From: Paraprevotella clara YIT 11840
GTDB lineage: Bacteria > Bacteroidota > Bacteroidia > Bacteroidales > Bacteroidaceae
Assembly (NCBI RefSeq): GCF_000233955.1
Contig: NZ_JH376597.1
Coordinates: forward strand, 124,001-188,000
Direction: 5' to 3'
Length of the DNA: 64,000 bases
Positions 1 through 8,726 of the stretch are shown piece after piece; the stretch's first letter is position 1; every line of letters starts with the position of its first letter. Made by a program: the position numbers and the translations under genes. The notes under the pieces are model-generated. The model made no database searches, was not told where the DNA came from, and saw only the letters and a program-made list of their open reading frames with translations.

Positions 1-1630
1 GCAGGGAATACAACTTGATGAGGTCGCGTGCGATATCCTTGATTTTGGTCTTCGTCCGCTCTTTCAGGCGTTCCCATGCCCCCGTGCCCAACTTGTTCAA
101 CCGGGGAGGCTCGCCCTCCTTGCCACGGTATTTGCTCACCTTGTGCAGGGAGTGAATGGAGACGAACACCACATCGTCGTTCTGGTAGATAATCTTGATG
201 ACTTCCTGCATGGTGTCGCCATTGGGAATGCGCACCAAACCGCCAAACTTTCCGACCCCATGGTCTACGTGGACCACGTAATCGCCGATGTTGAACTCCT
301 GAAGCTCTTTCAACGAAAGAGCCACTTTGCCGCTCCGCGCCTTGTCGCTGCGAAGGTTATATTTATGGAAACGGTCGAAAATCTGATGGTCGGTGAAAAA
401 GCACGCCTTGAGGTCGTCGTCGGCAAACCCGGCATGCAAAGTACGGTTCACGGGAGTAAAACCGATACCCGAAGCCTGTTCCGTGAAAATGGAAGCCAAC
501 CGGTCGGTCTGTTTGGCAGAATCGGCCAATATATATAAGGTGTATCCCTTTTCCAGATACTCATGGAAAGTACGGGTCACCAATTCAAAATTCTTATGGA
601 ATATAGGTTGTGCCGTCAGGTGGAAACGCACGGTGGCCTGCGGTGTGGCGGACGGCTTGTTCCCCACCTCTACCCTGCGGAAATCGAGCATTCCCTTCAT
701 CAAGGCCGACCCGTCGACAAGCATCAGGTCGGCACGAAGTTTCTCGTGCCGCTCCGCCTCTTCCATCTCCGTCCGGGCCTGCTCGTCCATCAGAGCCTGC
801 GCCGAAAAGCCGTCGGCATATACCCGGTCGGCCACGTCGCGCAAGAAAAACAAATCCTTCATCACCAAGACGGTCTCCGGAGGCAGGAAGTCCGTGAACG
901 GCACCTTTCCCTGCACGTAACCGGCCAGTTCGGGCACGATGACGATTTCTTCCTGTTTGTCGCGCGAGAGTTGTGTCTGCACCTCAAACGTACGGATGCT
1001 GTCCACTTCATCGCCGAAAAAGTCTACCCGGTAAGGCCATTCCGAGGAGAATGAAAAGACATCGAGAATACTGCCACGCACGGCAAACTGCCCCGGTTCG
1101 TAAACATAATCCACACGCCGGAAACCGAACGCACGCAAAGTCTCCTCCACGAACGTGATGTCCACCCGCTCGCCGGCATGCAGCCTCAGCGTCTGCTCAT
1201 CCAGTTTCTGCCGCGACACGACTTTTTCCATCACCGCCTCGGGATAAGTGACCACGAAAAGCGGACGATGCCCTGCCGACAAACGGCTGATAACCTCCGT
1301 GCGGAGTATCTCGTTGGCTGCGTCCCGCTGCCCGAACTTCACCGCCCGGCGGAACGAAGAAGGAAAATAGAACACTTCCTGCTCACCCAAAATCTGCGTC
1401 AGGTCGTGATAAAAATACCCGGCCTCTTCCGCATCATCCAGCACGAAAACATACGGACAAGCCATCACCTGCGGACAAGCTGCGGCCACACTGCTGAACA
1501 GCAAAGGAGCGGCCGACGCGCACAGTCCTTCCGCGAAAATCGTCCGCGCGGAACCGTCCTGCAAAGCCTTTGCCAAAGCCTTTACCGACTTATGCCCTGC
1601 ATAGAGGGCCTGTAAACCTTGTATCTCCAT
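1..1630 (-). CDS. mfd: Transcription-repair coupling factor Mfd, C-terminal part beyond window
   Basis: Mfd is the DNA translocase that removes RNA polymerase stalled at lesions and recruits UvrA. The reading frame is open from the ATG at 1628-1630 to the left edge, giving the first 543 codons; the RecG-like helicase motifs would lie outside. Seen: a UvrB-like N-terminal module over roughly residues 1-330 (for example VRGSILDVFSF and YRVDFFGDEVDSIRTFEVQT), then near residue 448 the RNA-polymerase-interacting CarD/RID-type motif GDYVVHVDHGVGKFGGL. A -7 promoter box sits 15 bp upstream of the start codon. The identification is secure; the gene is partial only because of the window edge. Confidence 0.95.
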   Translation of the reverse strand, partial: MEIQGLQALYAGHKSVKALAKALQDGSARTIFAEGLCASAAPLLFSSVAAACPQVMACPYVFVLDDAEEAGYFYHDLTQILGEQEVFYFPSSFRRAVKFGQRDAANEILRTEVISRLSAGHRPLFVVTYPEAVMEKVVSRQKLDEQTLRLHAGERVDITFVEETLRAFGFRRVDYVYEPGQFAVRGSILDVFSFSSEWPYRVDFFGDEVDSIRTFEVQTQLSRDKQEEIVIVPELAGYVQGKVPFTDFLPPETVLVMKDLFFLRDVADRVYADGFSAQALMDEQARTEMEEAERHEKLRADLMLVDGSALMKGMLDFRRVEVGNKPSATPQATVRFHLTAQPIFHKNFELVTRTFHEYLEKGYTLYILADSAKQTDRLASIFTEQASGIGFTPVNRTLHAGFADDDLKACFFTDHQIFDRFHKYNLRSDKARSGKVALSLKELQEFNIGDYVVHVDHGVGKFGGLVRIPNGDTMQEVIKIIYQNDDVVFVSIHSLHKVSKYRGKEGEPPRLNKLGTGAWERLKERTKTKIKDIARDLIKLYSL

Positions 1631-1644
1631 GATTCAATCCGGTG

Positions 1645-1652
1645 CAAAATTA
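1645..1652 (-). promoter_or_regulatory. Bacteroidetes -7 box for mfd
   Basis: Reads TAATTTTG on the minus strand, matching the TAnnTTTG consensus of the Bacteroidetes housekeeping sigma factor, directly upstream of the mfd start. This implies a very short leader. Confidence 0.6.
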
Positions 1653-1726
1653 CAAAGAATCACTAAAAAAACACCTCCGCCGGAAGAAATATTTCCACTC
1701 TGTTACCTGTATTCGTGATTTATGTC

Positions 1727-1734
1727 TATATTTG
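1727..1734 (+). promoter_or_regulatory. -7 box for the polyprenol-phosphate mannosyltransferase
   Basis: TATATTTG matches the TAnnTTTG consensus. It lies inside a possible longer reading frame beginning at 1722, which argues that the real start codon is the ATG at 1782 downstream of it. Confidence 0.6.
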
Positions 1735-1781
1735 TTTCACGAATACAAACGAAGTCATTCACTTTTAAAGCTGACAGAAAT

Positions 1782-2525
1782 ATGCGTTCAGACAGTGTAG
1801 TTATCATTCCTACGTACAACGAAAAGGAAAACATAGAAAACATCATCCGGGCCGTATTCGGACTGGAACAACCGTTCGACATGCTGATCATAGACGACGG
1901 CTCGCCCGACGGCACGGCGGCCATCGTGAAACGCCTCATGGCGGACGAGTTCAAAGACCGCCTGCATCTCATCGAACGTACGGGGAAATTAGGCCTCGGC
2001 ACAGCTTACATTGCAGGATTCAAATGGGCTGTGGCGCAGAAATACGACTATATCTTCGAGATGGACGCCGACTTCAGCCACAACCCGAACGACCTTCCGC
2101 GACTGTACGCCGCTTGCGCCCAAGAGGGGTACGACGTGGCCATCGGGTCGCGCTACGTGAACGGGGTGAACGTGGTGAACTGGCCCATGGGGCGCATCCT
2201 GATGTCCTACTACGCCTCTAAATACGTGCGCATCATCACGGGGCTGAAGATAAACGACACCACGGCCGGCTTTAAATGTTACCGCCGCCGCGTGTTGGAG
2301 ACCATCGAACTGGACAAGGTGCGCTTCAAAGGATATGCCTTCCAAATAGAAATGAAGTTCACCGCCAAGCAGTGCGGTTTCAAGATAAAGGAAGTACCGG
2401 TCATCTTCGTCAACCGCGAGTTGGGCACGAGCAAGATGAGCGGCGGCATCTTCAGCGAAGCCGTGTTCGGGGTCATCCGCCTGCGGCTCGACGGGTGGTT
2501 CAGACACTACCCGAAGCCGTCTTGA
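1782..2525 (+). CDS. Polyprenol-phosphate mannosyltransferase, DPM1-like GT2
   Basis: Family-2 glycosyltransferase of the dolichol-phosphate mannose synthase type, expected to transfer mannose (or a related hexose) from a nucleotide sugar to a polyprenyl phosphate at the inner face of the cytoplasmic membrane. Seen: VVIIPTYNEKENI at the N terminus, IIDDGSPDGTA, the metal-binding EMDADFSHNP near residue 93, and the DPM1-typical DTTAGFKCYRR and LGTSKMSGG. At 247 residues it is the short, soluble form without C-terminal membrane segments. The ATG at 1782 is chosen over the in-frame ATG at 1722 because a -7 box lies between them and the conserved domain begins right after 1782. The true sugar and acceptor cannot be read from sequence. 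Confidence 0.88.
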   Translation: MRSDSVVIIPTYNEKENIENIIRAVFGLEQPFDMLIIDDGSPDGTAAIVKRLMADEFKDRLHLIERTGKLGLGTAYIAGFKWAVAQKYDYIFEMDADFSHNPNDLPRLYAACAQEGYDVAIGSRYVNGVNVVNWPMGRILMSYYASKYVRIITGLKINDTTAGFKCYRRRVLETIELDKVRFKGYAFQIEMKFTAKQCGFKIKEVPVIFVNRELGTSKMSGGIFSEAVFGVIRLRLDGWFRHYPKPS

Positions 2526-2579
2526 AATCAAGCACTTACGAAAGCAAAAATATTTGCCGCAGATTAACATTTTTTTCTC

Positions 2580-2655
2580 ATGAGATTGAAAAATCGTTCG
2601 GCTGAGATTGATTTTTCAATCTCAGCCGAACGATTTTCGGTTCTCTACCGAATGT
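2580..2655. repeat. Dispersed 22-bp-unit palindromic element, copy 1
   Basis: A 21-bp perfect inverted repeat (2590-2610 and 2617-2637) separated by 6 bp. The right side reads as 22-bp units starting ATTGATTTTTC and AACGATTTTCGG. It belongs to the same family as the elements at 17.3, 32.6 and 46.2 kb. It lies between the 3' ends of two convergent genes. Confidence 0.85.
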
Positions 2656-2680
2656 TTTCACACGTGCCCAAAGGCCGTTT

Positions 2681-3325
2681 TCAGTCTTCAAACATCCTCT
2701 TTGCGTCCACCCCCAAAAGCCCGCAAAGTTGAAGCACCATTTCTTGTGGAAGCCCCATGCGCGGGTCGTCCGTCGCAGGCCAAAGGGATGCCAGGAAGTG
2801 AGGCCACTCCTCACGATAAACTCCGGCCATGCGATGATTGTAATCCGAAGTCTGCCGCAAGGAGAAACGTACGTTGGCCATGCGGTCGGCCAACTTGACC
2901 ATGGGGGCGTAAGGTGTGGCACGGATACCCTCATAATATTTCACGCCCGCACGCTCGGCACGTGTACGCCCTTTTTCGTTCGTCAACGCGTACACAATCT
3001 CCGCCGCCATGAACGCCTGTGCCTCGTCCAGCCCCAAAGACCGGGCGCGTTTCCGCACGTCGTTGTACGTCAGACGGGCATCCTCTATACTGTCGTGGAA
3101 CCAGGCCCCGAACATCACGGCCGGAACGTCTTCCGCCCGCGTGCATACCTCGCCTCCATAACGGGCCACCAGTTCCGCTACACCGTCCAAATGGTAAGAA
3201 TAAGGCAAGTCTACGCCATAAAATTGGTTGACGGCCGCATGCGCCTCATGCGCGGCATGGCGGATACGTTCCAACAGGTCCGACTGCCGTTCCAGTATTT
3301 CAGAAAATAAAGTCTTGTTTTCCAT
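2681..3325 (-). CDS. HD-domain protein resembling small alarmone hydrolases
   Basis: A 214-residue single-domain HD phosphohydrolase. Seen: AHEAHAAVNQFYG followed by PYSYHLDGV, the metal-binding HD in FGAWFHDSIEDARLTYNDV, and VKLADRMANVRFS. These match the order of motifs in the hydrolase domain of SpoT/Rsh and of small alarmone hydrolases (AH..., HD..ED, KLADR..N), so hydrolysis of (p)ppGpp is the best guess. No synthetase, TGS or ACT domain is present. The ATG at 3323-3325 (MENKTLFSEIL) is preferred to an upstream in-frame start at 3391, which would add 22 residues of unlikely sequence. Stand-alone gene, convergent with the mannosyltransferase. Confidence 0.7.
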   Translation of the reverse strand: MENKTLFSEILERQSDLLERIRHAAHEAHAAVNQFYGVDLPYSYHLDGVAELVARYGGEVCTRAEDVPAVMFGAWFHDSIEDARLTYNDVRKRARSLGLDEAQAFMAAEIVYALTNEKGRTRAERAGVKYYEGIRATPYAPMVKLADRMANVRFSLRQTSDYNHRMAGVYREEWPHFLASLWPATDDPRMGLPQEMVLQLCGLLGVDAKRMFED

Positions 3326-3416
3326 ATTCCTTTGATTTTGATTTACAAAGGAAACAAAAATCCATATACCGGACAAGATTCCGCCCGACAAGATACCACC
3401 AATAAGAAGTATTTAT

Positions 3417-3424
3417 TAAATTTG
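3417..3424 (+). promoter_or_regulatory. -7 box for dinD
   Basis: TAAATTTG, matching TAnnTTTG, 36 bp upstream of the dinD start codon. I see no clear LexA-like dyad around it. Confidence 0.55.
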
Positions 3425-3460
3425 CAGGAGATGCGGATACAAAACCATTGATGGAGGCAC

Positions 3461-4294
3461 ATGAAGACAGAAGAAATCATAGAACTTTTCCGGCAATTCG
3501 AATCGATAGCCAACGAATATGAAGGTGTCGAATGTTGGAGCGCAAGGGAACTTGCCAAATTACTTGGATACGCCCAATGGCGCAATTTTGAAAACATAGT
3601 AAACAAAGCCAAAGCGGCATGTGAACATGCAGAACAAGAGGTTTCATACCATTTTGCTGAAGTCGGCAAAATGGTTTCCCTCGGTTCCGGTTCGGAACGC
3701 GAAGTTTCCGATTATATGCTCACCCGCTATGCCTGTTACCTCGTCGCCCAGAACGGTGACCCGAGAAAACCGCAAGTGGCATTTGCCCAAAATTATTTCG
3801 CCGTGCAGACGAGACGGGCCGAACTGGTACAACAACGTATCCTCGACTACGAACGGATACAAGCGCGCACCAAACTTGCAGAAACAGAAAAACGCCTGTC
3901 CGGCATCCTTTATGAACGTGGCGTGGACAGCAAAGGCTTTGCCCTTATCCGTTCAAAAGGAGACAAGGCTTTGTTTCGTATCGACACGGCATTGCTCAAA
4001 AGGAAATTAGGAGCACCAGAAAGCCGTCCATTGGCCGACTTTTTGCCTACAATCAGTATTAAAGCCAAAGACTTCGCGGCAGAAATGACCTCTGTCAACG
4101 TACAACAAAAGGACTTGTACGGACAACAAGAAATCGGGAAAGAACACGTAGACAACAATGCCGCCGTACGAGACATGCTCCTGCAACGAGGTATTGTTCC
4201 TGAACAACTTCCACCCGGTGAGGATGTGAAAAAAGTGGAACGAAGGCTTAAATCAGAAGAGAAACGGCTGACCGGAAAAGCGAAAAAGAAATAA
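3461..4294 (+). CDS. dinD: DNA damage-inducible protein D (DinD family)
   Basis: A 277-residue DinD homologue. In Escherichia coli DinD is SOS-induced and inhibits RecA-mediated strand exchange. Seen: the N-terminal BRO-N/KilA-like region with YEGVECWSARELAKLLGY and WRNFENIVNKAKAAC, then DYMLTRYACYLVAQNGDPRK, and the C-terminal half with YERGVDSKGFALIRSKGD and DFAAEMTSVNVQQKDLYGQ. Length and motif order match the family. It stands alone between convergent and downstream genes with its own -7 box. SOS control is known from E. coli only; no LexA site is recognised here. Confidence 0.88.
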   Translation: MKTEEIIELFRQFESIANEYEGVECWSARELAKLLGYAQWRNFENIVNKAKAACEHAEQEVSYHFAEVGKMVSLGSGSEREVSDYMLTRYACYLVAQNGDPRKPQVAFAQNYFAVQTRRAELVQQRILDYERIQARTKLAETEKRLSGILYERGVDSKGFALIRSKGDKALFRIDTALLKRKLGAPESRPLADFLPTISIKAKDFAAEMTSVNVQQKDLYGQQEIGKEHVDNNAAVRDMLLQRGIVPEQLPPGEDVKKVERRLKSEEKRLTGKAKKK

Positions 4295-4374
4295 CCGAAT
4301 ACGCCCATCATCTTCTCCGAAAATAAAATATTATAAAAACAGGAGCTGAAAAAGACCCTATAAAGAAAACCATT

Positions 4375-5736
4375 ATGAGAACCAGAATACAAAATGCCAC
4401 CATCGTCAACGAAGGAAAACGCTTCGTAGGTACGGTCACACTGGAAGACGACAAGATTCTGAGCATCGTCCCGTCCGACGATACCATACACACCCTTCCG
4501 CCGACCGACCGCGTGATAGATGCCGAAGGGTTGTACCTGATACCGGGCGTGATAGACGACCATGTGCATTTCCGCGAACCGGGACTGACCCACAAGGCCG
4601 ACATCGCCACCGAAAGCCGGGCGGCGGCGGCCGGAGGCGTGACGTCGTACATGGACATGCCGAACGTCGTGCCGCAGACCACCACTCTCGAAGCCTTGGA
4701 CGACAAGTTCCGGTTGGCAGCGGAAAAGAGTCTCGTCAATTATTCTTTCTTCTTCGGGGCCACCCATACGAACACTGACATGCTGGAACAACTGGACCCG
4801 CACAAGGTATGTGGCGTCAAACTGTTCATGGGAAGCAGCACGGGCAATATGCTCGTCGACCGCGAAGACGCGCTACGTGCCATATTCAGCCGCTCCCCCC
4901 TGCTCATCATGACCCATTGCGAAGACTCGTCCATCATATCGGCCAACCTGAAATCGTTCCGGGAACGGTATGGAGACGACCCGGACGTGAAATACCATCC
5001 TGCCATCCGCAACGAAGAAGCTTGTTTCCGTTCTACGGAACTGGCCGTCAAACTGGCACGGGAAACCGGTGCGCGACTCCATGTGGCCCATGTCAGCACC
5101 GCACGTGAACTCTCTCTTTTCCGCCGGGATCCGCTGTGGGATGAAACCACGGGACGCATGAAACCTGTCACAGCCGAAGCCTGCATCGCCCATCTGTTTT
5201 ACACGGATGCCGACTATGCCCGCCTCGGAACACGTATCAAATGCAATCCGGCCATCAAGAGCGGCGCCGACCGGGCGGCTTTGCGACAGGCACTGACCGA
5301 CGGGCGTATCGACGTGATAGGCACGGACCACGCTCCTCACCTGCCTGTTGAAAAAGAAGGAGGTTGCGTGAAAGCGGCCTCCGGTATGCCCATGGTGCAG
5401 TTCTCACTCGTCAGCATGCTCCGCCTGTCTGATGAAGGCGTGCTGCCCCTCGAACGTGTCGTGGACCTGATGTGCCATGCCCCGGCCCGGCTGTTCCAAA
5501 TCAAAGGCCGCGGTTTCCTCCGCGAAGGCGCACAAGCCGACCTCGTACTGCTCCGTCCGTCCAGCCCGTGGACCTTACGGAGAGAGGACATCTTAAGCCG
5601 CTGCGGTTGGAGTCCGTTGGAAGGAGAAACGTTCAACTGGTCGGTGGAACAGACCTACTGTAACGGGCATTTAGTATATAATCACGGCCATATAGACACG
5701 GACGTCTGCGGCCGGCAACTTACTTTCGACCGATGA
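4375..5736 (+). CDS. pyrC: Dihydroorotase, type I
   Basis: Zinc amidohydrolase converting carbamoyl-aspartate to dihydroorotate in pyrimidine synthesis. Seen in 453 residues: VIDDHVHFREPGLTHKADI with the HxH metal ligands at about 63 and 65, GVKLFMGSSTGNM near 145 carrying the likely bridging lysine, LHVAHVSTARE, and GTDHAPH near 316 with the conserved aspartate. This is the class I pattern. Its stop overlaps the start of the next gene in an ATGA arrangement, so the two are probably translationally coupled. Confidence 0.95.
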   Translation: MRTRIQNATIVNEGKRFVGTVTLEDDKILSIVPSDDTIHTLPPTDRVIDAEGLYLIPGVIDDHVHFREPGLTHKADIATESRAAAAGGVTSYMDMPNVVPQTTTLEALDDKFRLAAEKSLVNYSFFFGATHTNTDMLEQLDPHKVCGVKLFMGSSTGNMLVDREDALRAIFSRSPLLIMTHCEDSSIISANLKSFRERYGDDPDVKYHPAIRNEEACFRSTELAVKLARETGARLHVAHVSTARELSLFRRDPLWDETTGRMKPVTAEACIAHLFYTDADYARLGTRIKCNPAIKSGADRAALRQALTDGRIDVIGTDHAPHLPVEKEGGCVKAASGMPMVQFSLVSMLRLSDEGVLPLERVVDLMCHAPARLFQIKGRGFLREGAQADLVLLRPSSPWTLRREDILSRCGWSPLEGETFNWSVEQTYCNGHLVYNHGHIDTDVCGRQLTFDR

Positions 5737-6656
5737 CCCATACATTGACTTATCGCATACACGAGGTCGCTCCCTACATCAACTGGATATACTTTTTCCA
5801 CGCCTGGGGATTCCCGCCGCGCTTTGCCGCCATCAGCCGCATACACGGCTGCGATGCCTGTCGTGCCGGTTGGTTGGCTGAATTTCCGGAAGAGGAAAGG
5901 GCGCGGGCGGCCGAGGCCATGCAGCTATTCAAGGATGCCAACCGCATGTTGGCACAGTTGGACGGAGATTTCCACACCCACGTACGTTTCGGGTTATATC
6001 CGGCCTGTTCGGACGGCGACGACCTGCTTCTTACCGACCCCGAACAGGAGGGGCGCACGCTTCGCCTCGCCTTGCTGCGCCAACAACACACCACGAAACC
6101 GGACGAGCCTTATCTTTGCCTTTCGGATTTCGTACGTCCGCTGTCGCAAGGCATATCCGACACCGTAGGTGTTTTCGCGGCTACGGTAGATGCGGACATG
6201 GAACATCTCTACGAAACCGGCGCATACGCCGATGACTTCAAGCACCTGTTGGCCCAAACGCTATCCGACCGTTTGGCCGAAGCCTCTACGGAAAAAATGC
6301 ACCAAGAAGTGCGTACGACCTATTGGGGATATGCAAAAGACGAACAGTGGTCCATCGAAGACTTATTGGTGGAGAAGTTCGCCGGCATCCGGCCGGCCGT
6401 AGGCTATCCTTCCCTACCGGACCAGTCTGTCAACTTCGTGCTGTCGGAATGGTTGGGTTTTCCGGAAATCGGTATCCGGCTGACCGAAAACGGTGCCATG
6501 GTGCCGCATGCTTCGGTAAGCGGACTCATGCTATCCCATCCCTCTGCACGCTACTTCGCCGTAGGAAAAATCGGGGAAGACCAGTTAGAAGACTATGCCC
6601 GACGACGCGGTCTGCCCGTGGAAACGATGCGTAAATTCTTAGCCGCTAACCTTTAA
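5733..6656 (+). CDS. Stand-alone methionine synthase activation-domain protein
   Basis: The C-terminal half carries the motifs of the MetH cobalamin-reactivation domain: EKMHQEVRTTYWGYAKDEQ, GIRPAVGYPSLPDQS, and LTENGAMVPHASVSGLML followed by HPSARYFAVGKIGEDQ. In ordinary MetH this domain is the C-terminal fourth domain that binds S-adenosylmethionine for reductive remethylation of oxidised cobalamin. Here it is a separate 307-residue protein with a shorter N-terminal region (about 150 residues, INWIYFFHAWGFP) and none of the homocysteine-, folate- or B12-binding domains. A partner containing those modules should be encoded elsewhere. Translationally coupled to pyrC (4-bp overlap). Confidence 0.8.
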   Translation: MTHTLTYRIHEVAPYINWIYFFHAWGFPPRFAAISRIHGCDACRAGWLAEFPEEERARAAEAMQLFKDANRMLAQLDGDFHTHVRFGLYPACSDGDDLLLTDPEQEGRTLRLALLRQQHTTKPDEPYLCLSDFVRPLSQGISDTVGVFAATVDADMEHLYETGAYADDFKHLLAQTLSDRLAEASTEKMHQEVRTTYWGYAKDEQWSIEDLLVEKFAGIRPAVGYPSLPDQSVNFVLSEWLGFPEIGIRLTENGAMVPHASVSGLMLSHPSARYFAVGKIGEDQLEDYARRRGLPVETMRKFLAANL

Positions 6657-6672
6657 CCGTCAAAACAAAAAC

Positions 6673-7863
6673 ATGGTATTACGAATACTTCCCGTCTTAT
6701 TGCTGACGTTGATATTGTCCGATGTCTACCTGTACTTCAAGTTCATGTACGGACGCAGGCACCCTCTTTGGGCCTATTTTCTCTTTTTCCTGCCCAACGC
6801 ATTGTTGCTGATTGCCGCCCTCATATTGACTTGGACGGAAAACCATACGCCGGAGAACATGACCCAAATGGTCATCTTCTTCAGTCTCTACATGCTCATT
6901 GCGCTGCCCAAGATGCTGTTCCTTATCGTGGATTTGATAGGAAAAGGCATCTGCCTGTTTTTCCCCCGTGCCAAAAAGGCATGTACGATGGTAAGTTCCG
7001 CCGCGTCTCTCTTTTTGTTCTGTATCATGGGAGCAGGGTTGAGTTTCGGCCCAACCCTCTTGCAAGTCCGCCACACGAACTTCTCTTCGGCCGACCTTCC
7101 GCCTGCCTTCGACGGCTACCGCATTGTGCAGTTCAGCGACTTGCACCTCACAAGTTTCAGGAACCGGCCGGAAATGGTGGAGAAGGTCGTGGAACGCATC
7201 ATGGAGCAATGTCCCGACATGATCGTGTTTACCGGTGATTTGGTCAGCACGGAAGCAAACGAATTAGACGGGTTCGACGGGATACTTTCCCGTCTGCACG
7301 CACCGGACGGGGTGTATTCCATCTTAGGCAACCACGACTACCTGACATACGCCCATTACCTCTCTACCGAAGAGCAAGCCGCCCAACGGGAAGAGTTGAA
7401 GGAAAGGCAACGTGACATGAACTGGGACCTGCTGCTGAACGAACACCGCATCATACGTCAAGGCCGGGACAGCATCGCGCTCGTCGGCGTAGAGAATGAC
7501 GGGAAACCGCCCTTTCCCGAACGTGGCGACCTGAAAAAGGCTTTGGCCGGAATCCCCGGGTACGGGCAAGGCAACGACTCGACGCATATGTTTAAAGTGT
7601 TGCTCAGCCACGACCCGACCCACTGGCGTCGCAAGGTATTGCCGCAAACCGACATCCAGCTCACGTTGTCGGGACATACCCACGGCATGCAGTTCATGCT
7701 TTTCGGCTGGTCGCCCTCCAAATTCTTCTATCCTGAATGGAAATACATGTACCGCGAAGGCGAGCGCGGATTGTATGTCAGTCTGGGTATCGGCGGGGCA
7801 CTCATTCCCTTCCGCTTCGGAGCATGGCCCGAAATTAACGTCATAACCTTGCACAATAAATAG
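6673..7863 (+). CDS. Membrane-anchored metallophosphoesterase (YkuE-like)
   Basis: The N-terminal 130 residues contain about four hydrophobic helices, followed by a calcineurin-type phosphoesterase domain. Metal-ligand motifs in order: FSDLHLTSF near 153, TGDLVS near 187, LGNHDYL near 219, LLSHDPTHW near 310 and LSGHTHGMQF near 333. The layout matches membrane YaeI/YkuE-type enzymes; the natural substrate is unknown. It starts 16 bp after the MetH-activation gene and is probably in the same transcript. Confidence 0.85.
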   Translation: MVLRILPVLLLTLILSDVYLYFKFMYGRRHPLWAYFLFFLPNALLLIAALILTWTENHTPENMTQMVIFFSLYMLIALPKMLFLIVDLIGKGICLFFPRAKKACTMVSSAASLFLFCIMGAGLSFGPTLLQVRHTNFSSADLPPAFDGYRIVQFSDLHLTSFRNRPEMVEKVVERIMEQCPDMIVFTGDLVSTEANELDGFDGILSRLHAPDGVYSILGNHDYLTYAHYLSTEEQAAQREELKERQRDMNWDLLLNEHRIIRQGRDSIALVGVENDGKPPFPERGDLKKALAGIPGYGQGNDSTHMFKVLLSHDPTHWRRKVLPQTDIQLTLSGHTHGMQFMLFGWSPSKFFYPEWKYMYREGERGLYVSLGIGGALIPFRFGAWPEINVITLHNK

Positions 7864-7871
7864 GTATTACT

Positions 7872-7879
7872 TAACTTTG
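7872..7879 (+). promoter_or_regulatory. -7 box for plsC
   Basis: TAACTTTG, matching TAnnTTTG, lies 24 bp upstream of the ATG at 7904 and covers a possible TTG start at 7877, arguing against that longer form. Confidence 0.6.
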
Positions 7880-7903
7880 TATAGTCAAACTGTCATAGAA
7901 AAC

Positions 7904-8662
7904 ATGATGTTACTCTATCGAATCTACCAACTCTGTATCGCGCTGCCCATCCTGTTGGTCTGCACCATGTTGACGGCTATCGTCACCATCATCGGTTCGT
8001 GGATAGGCAACGCTCATTTCTGGGGATACTATCCCGGAAAAATCTGGTCTATCATCATCTGCCGCGTGCTCTTCATCCCGGTTATCGTACGCGGTCATGA
8101 AAACGTGGACAAGAAAACCTCATACGTATTCGTGGCCAACCACCAAGGGGCATTCGACATTTTTTTGATTTACGGCTTCTTGGGACGCAATTTCAAATGG
8201 ATGATGAAAAAATCGTTGAGGAAAATCTTCCTGGTCGGAAAAGCATGCGAGAGCGCACGTCACATCTTCGTAGACAAGTCGGGACCGAAAAAGATTCAAG
8301 AAACTTATGCCAAAGCCCGTGAAATCCTGAAGGAAGGAACCTCGTTGGTAGTATTTCCCGAAGGTGCCCGCTCGTTCACCGGACACATGGGAGTGTTCAA
8401 GAAAGGAGCATTCCAACTGGCGGACGAACTGCAACTGCCCGTAGTCCCCGTAACGATCAACGGCTCGTTCGACATCCTTCCACGTACGAAAGGTTTCGGC
8501 TTCGTCAGACGCAGTAAACTGACTCTCACCATCCACCACCCCATCCTGCCTAAGGGAAAAGGACCGGAGAATATCAAAGAAACGATGGAGGAAGCATACC
8601 AAGCCGTCATGGCAGGCCTCCCGTCCGAACGACAGGGCTTTATAAAAAATGAAGACCAGTAA
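7904..8662 (+). CDS. plsC: 1-acyl-glycerol-3-phosphate acyltransferase (PlsC family)
   Basis: Membrane acyltransferase that makes phosphatidic acid from lysophosphatidic acid. Seen: a hydrophobic N terminus (LCIALPILLVCTMLTAIV), the catalytic NHQGAFDIF (HX4D box) near residue 79, FVDKSGP, FPEGARSF near 152, and PVVPVTINGSFDILPR. Length 252 residues is usual. The ATG at 7904 is chosen because the -7 box sits just upstream. Exact acyl acceptor (lysophosphatidate or another lysolipid) is inferred from the family. Confidence 0.88.
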   Translation: MMLLYRIYQLCIALPILLVCTMLTAIVTIIGSWIGNAHFWGYYPGKIWSIIICRVLFIPVIVRGHENVDKKTSYVFVANHQGAFDIFLIYGFLGRNFKWMMKKSLRKIFLVGKACESARHIFVDKSGPKKIQETYAKAREILKEGTSLVVFPEGARSFTGHMGVFKKGAFQLADELQLPVVPVTINGSFDILPRTKGFGFVRRSKLTLTIHHPILPKGKGPENIKETMEEAYQAVMAGLPSERQGFIKNEDQ

Positions 8663-8680
8663 ATCCTTATTCAAACGCAT

Positions 8681-8705
8681 ACGGCTCGCCCAAAAGGCGA
8701 GCCGT
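8681..8705. terminator. Hairpin between convergent plsC and DUF4369 lipoprotein
   Basis: Ten-base perfect stem ACGGCTCGCC with a loop of about 5 bases, between two convergent stop codons. There is no strong T run on either side, so termination efficiency is uncertain. Confidence 0.55.
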
Positions 8706-8726
8706 AATTCTATCCGGACAAAAGTT

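Noticed and set aside
1722-1781. Upstream in-frame start for the mannosyltransferase.
   Set aside because: The -7 box TATATTTG lies within this stretch and conserved sequence starts only at 1782.
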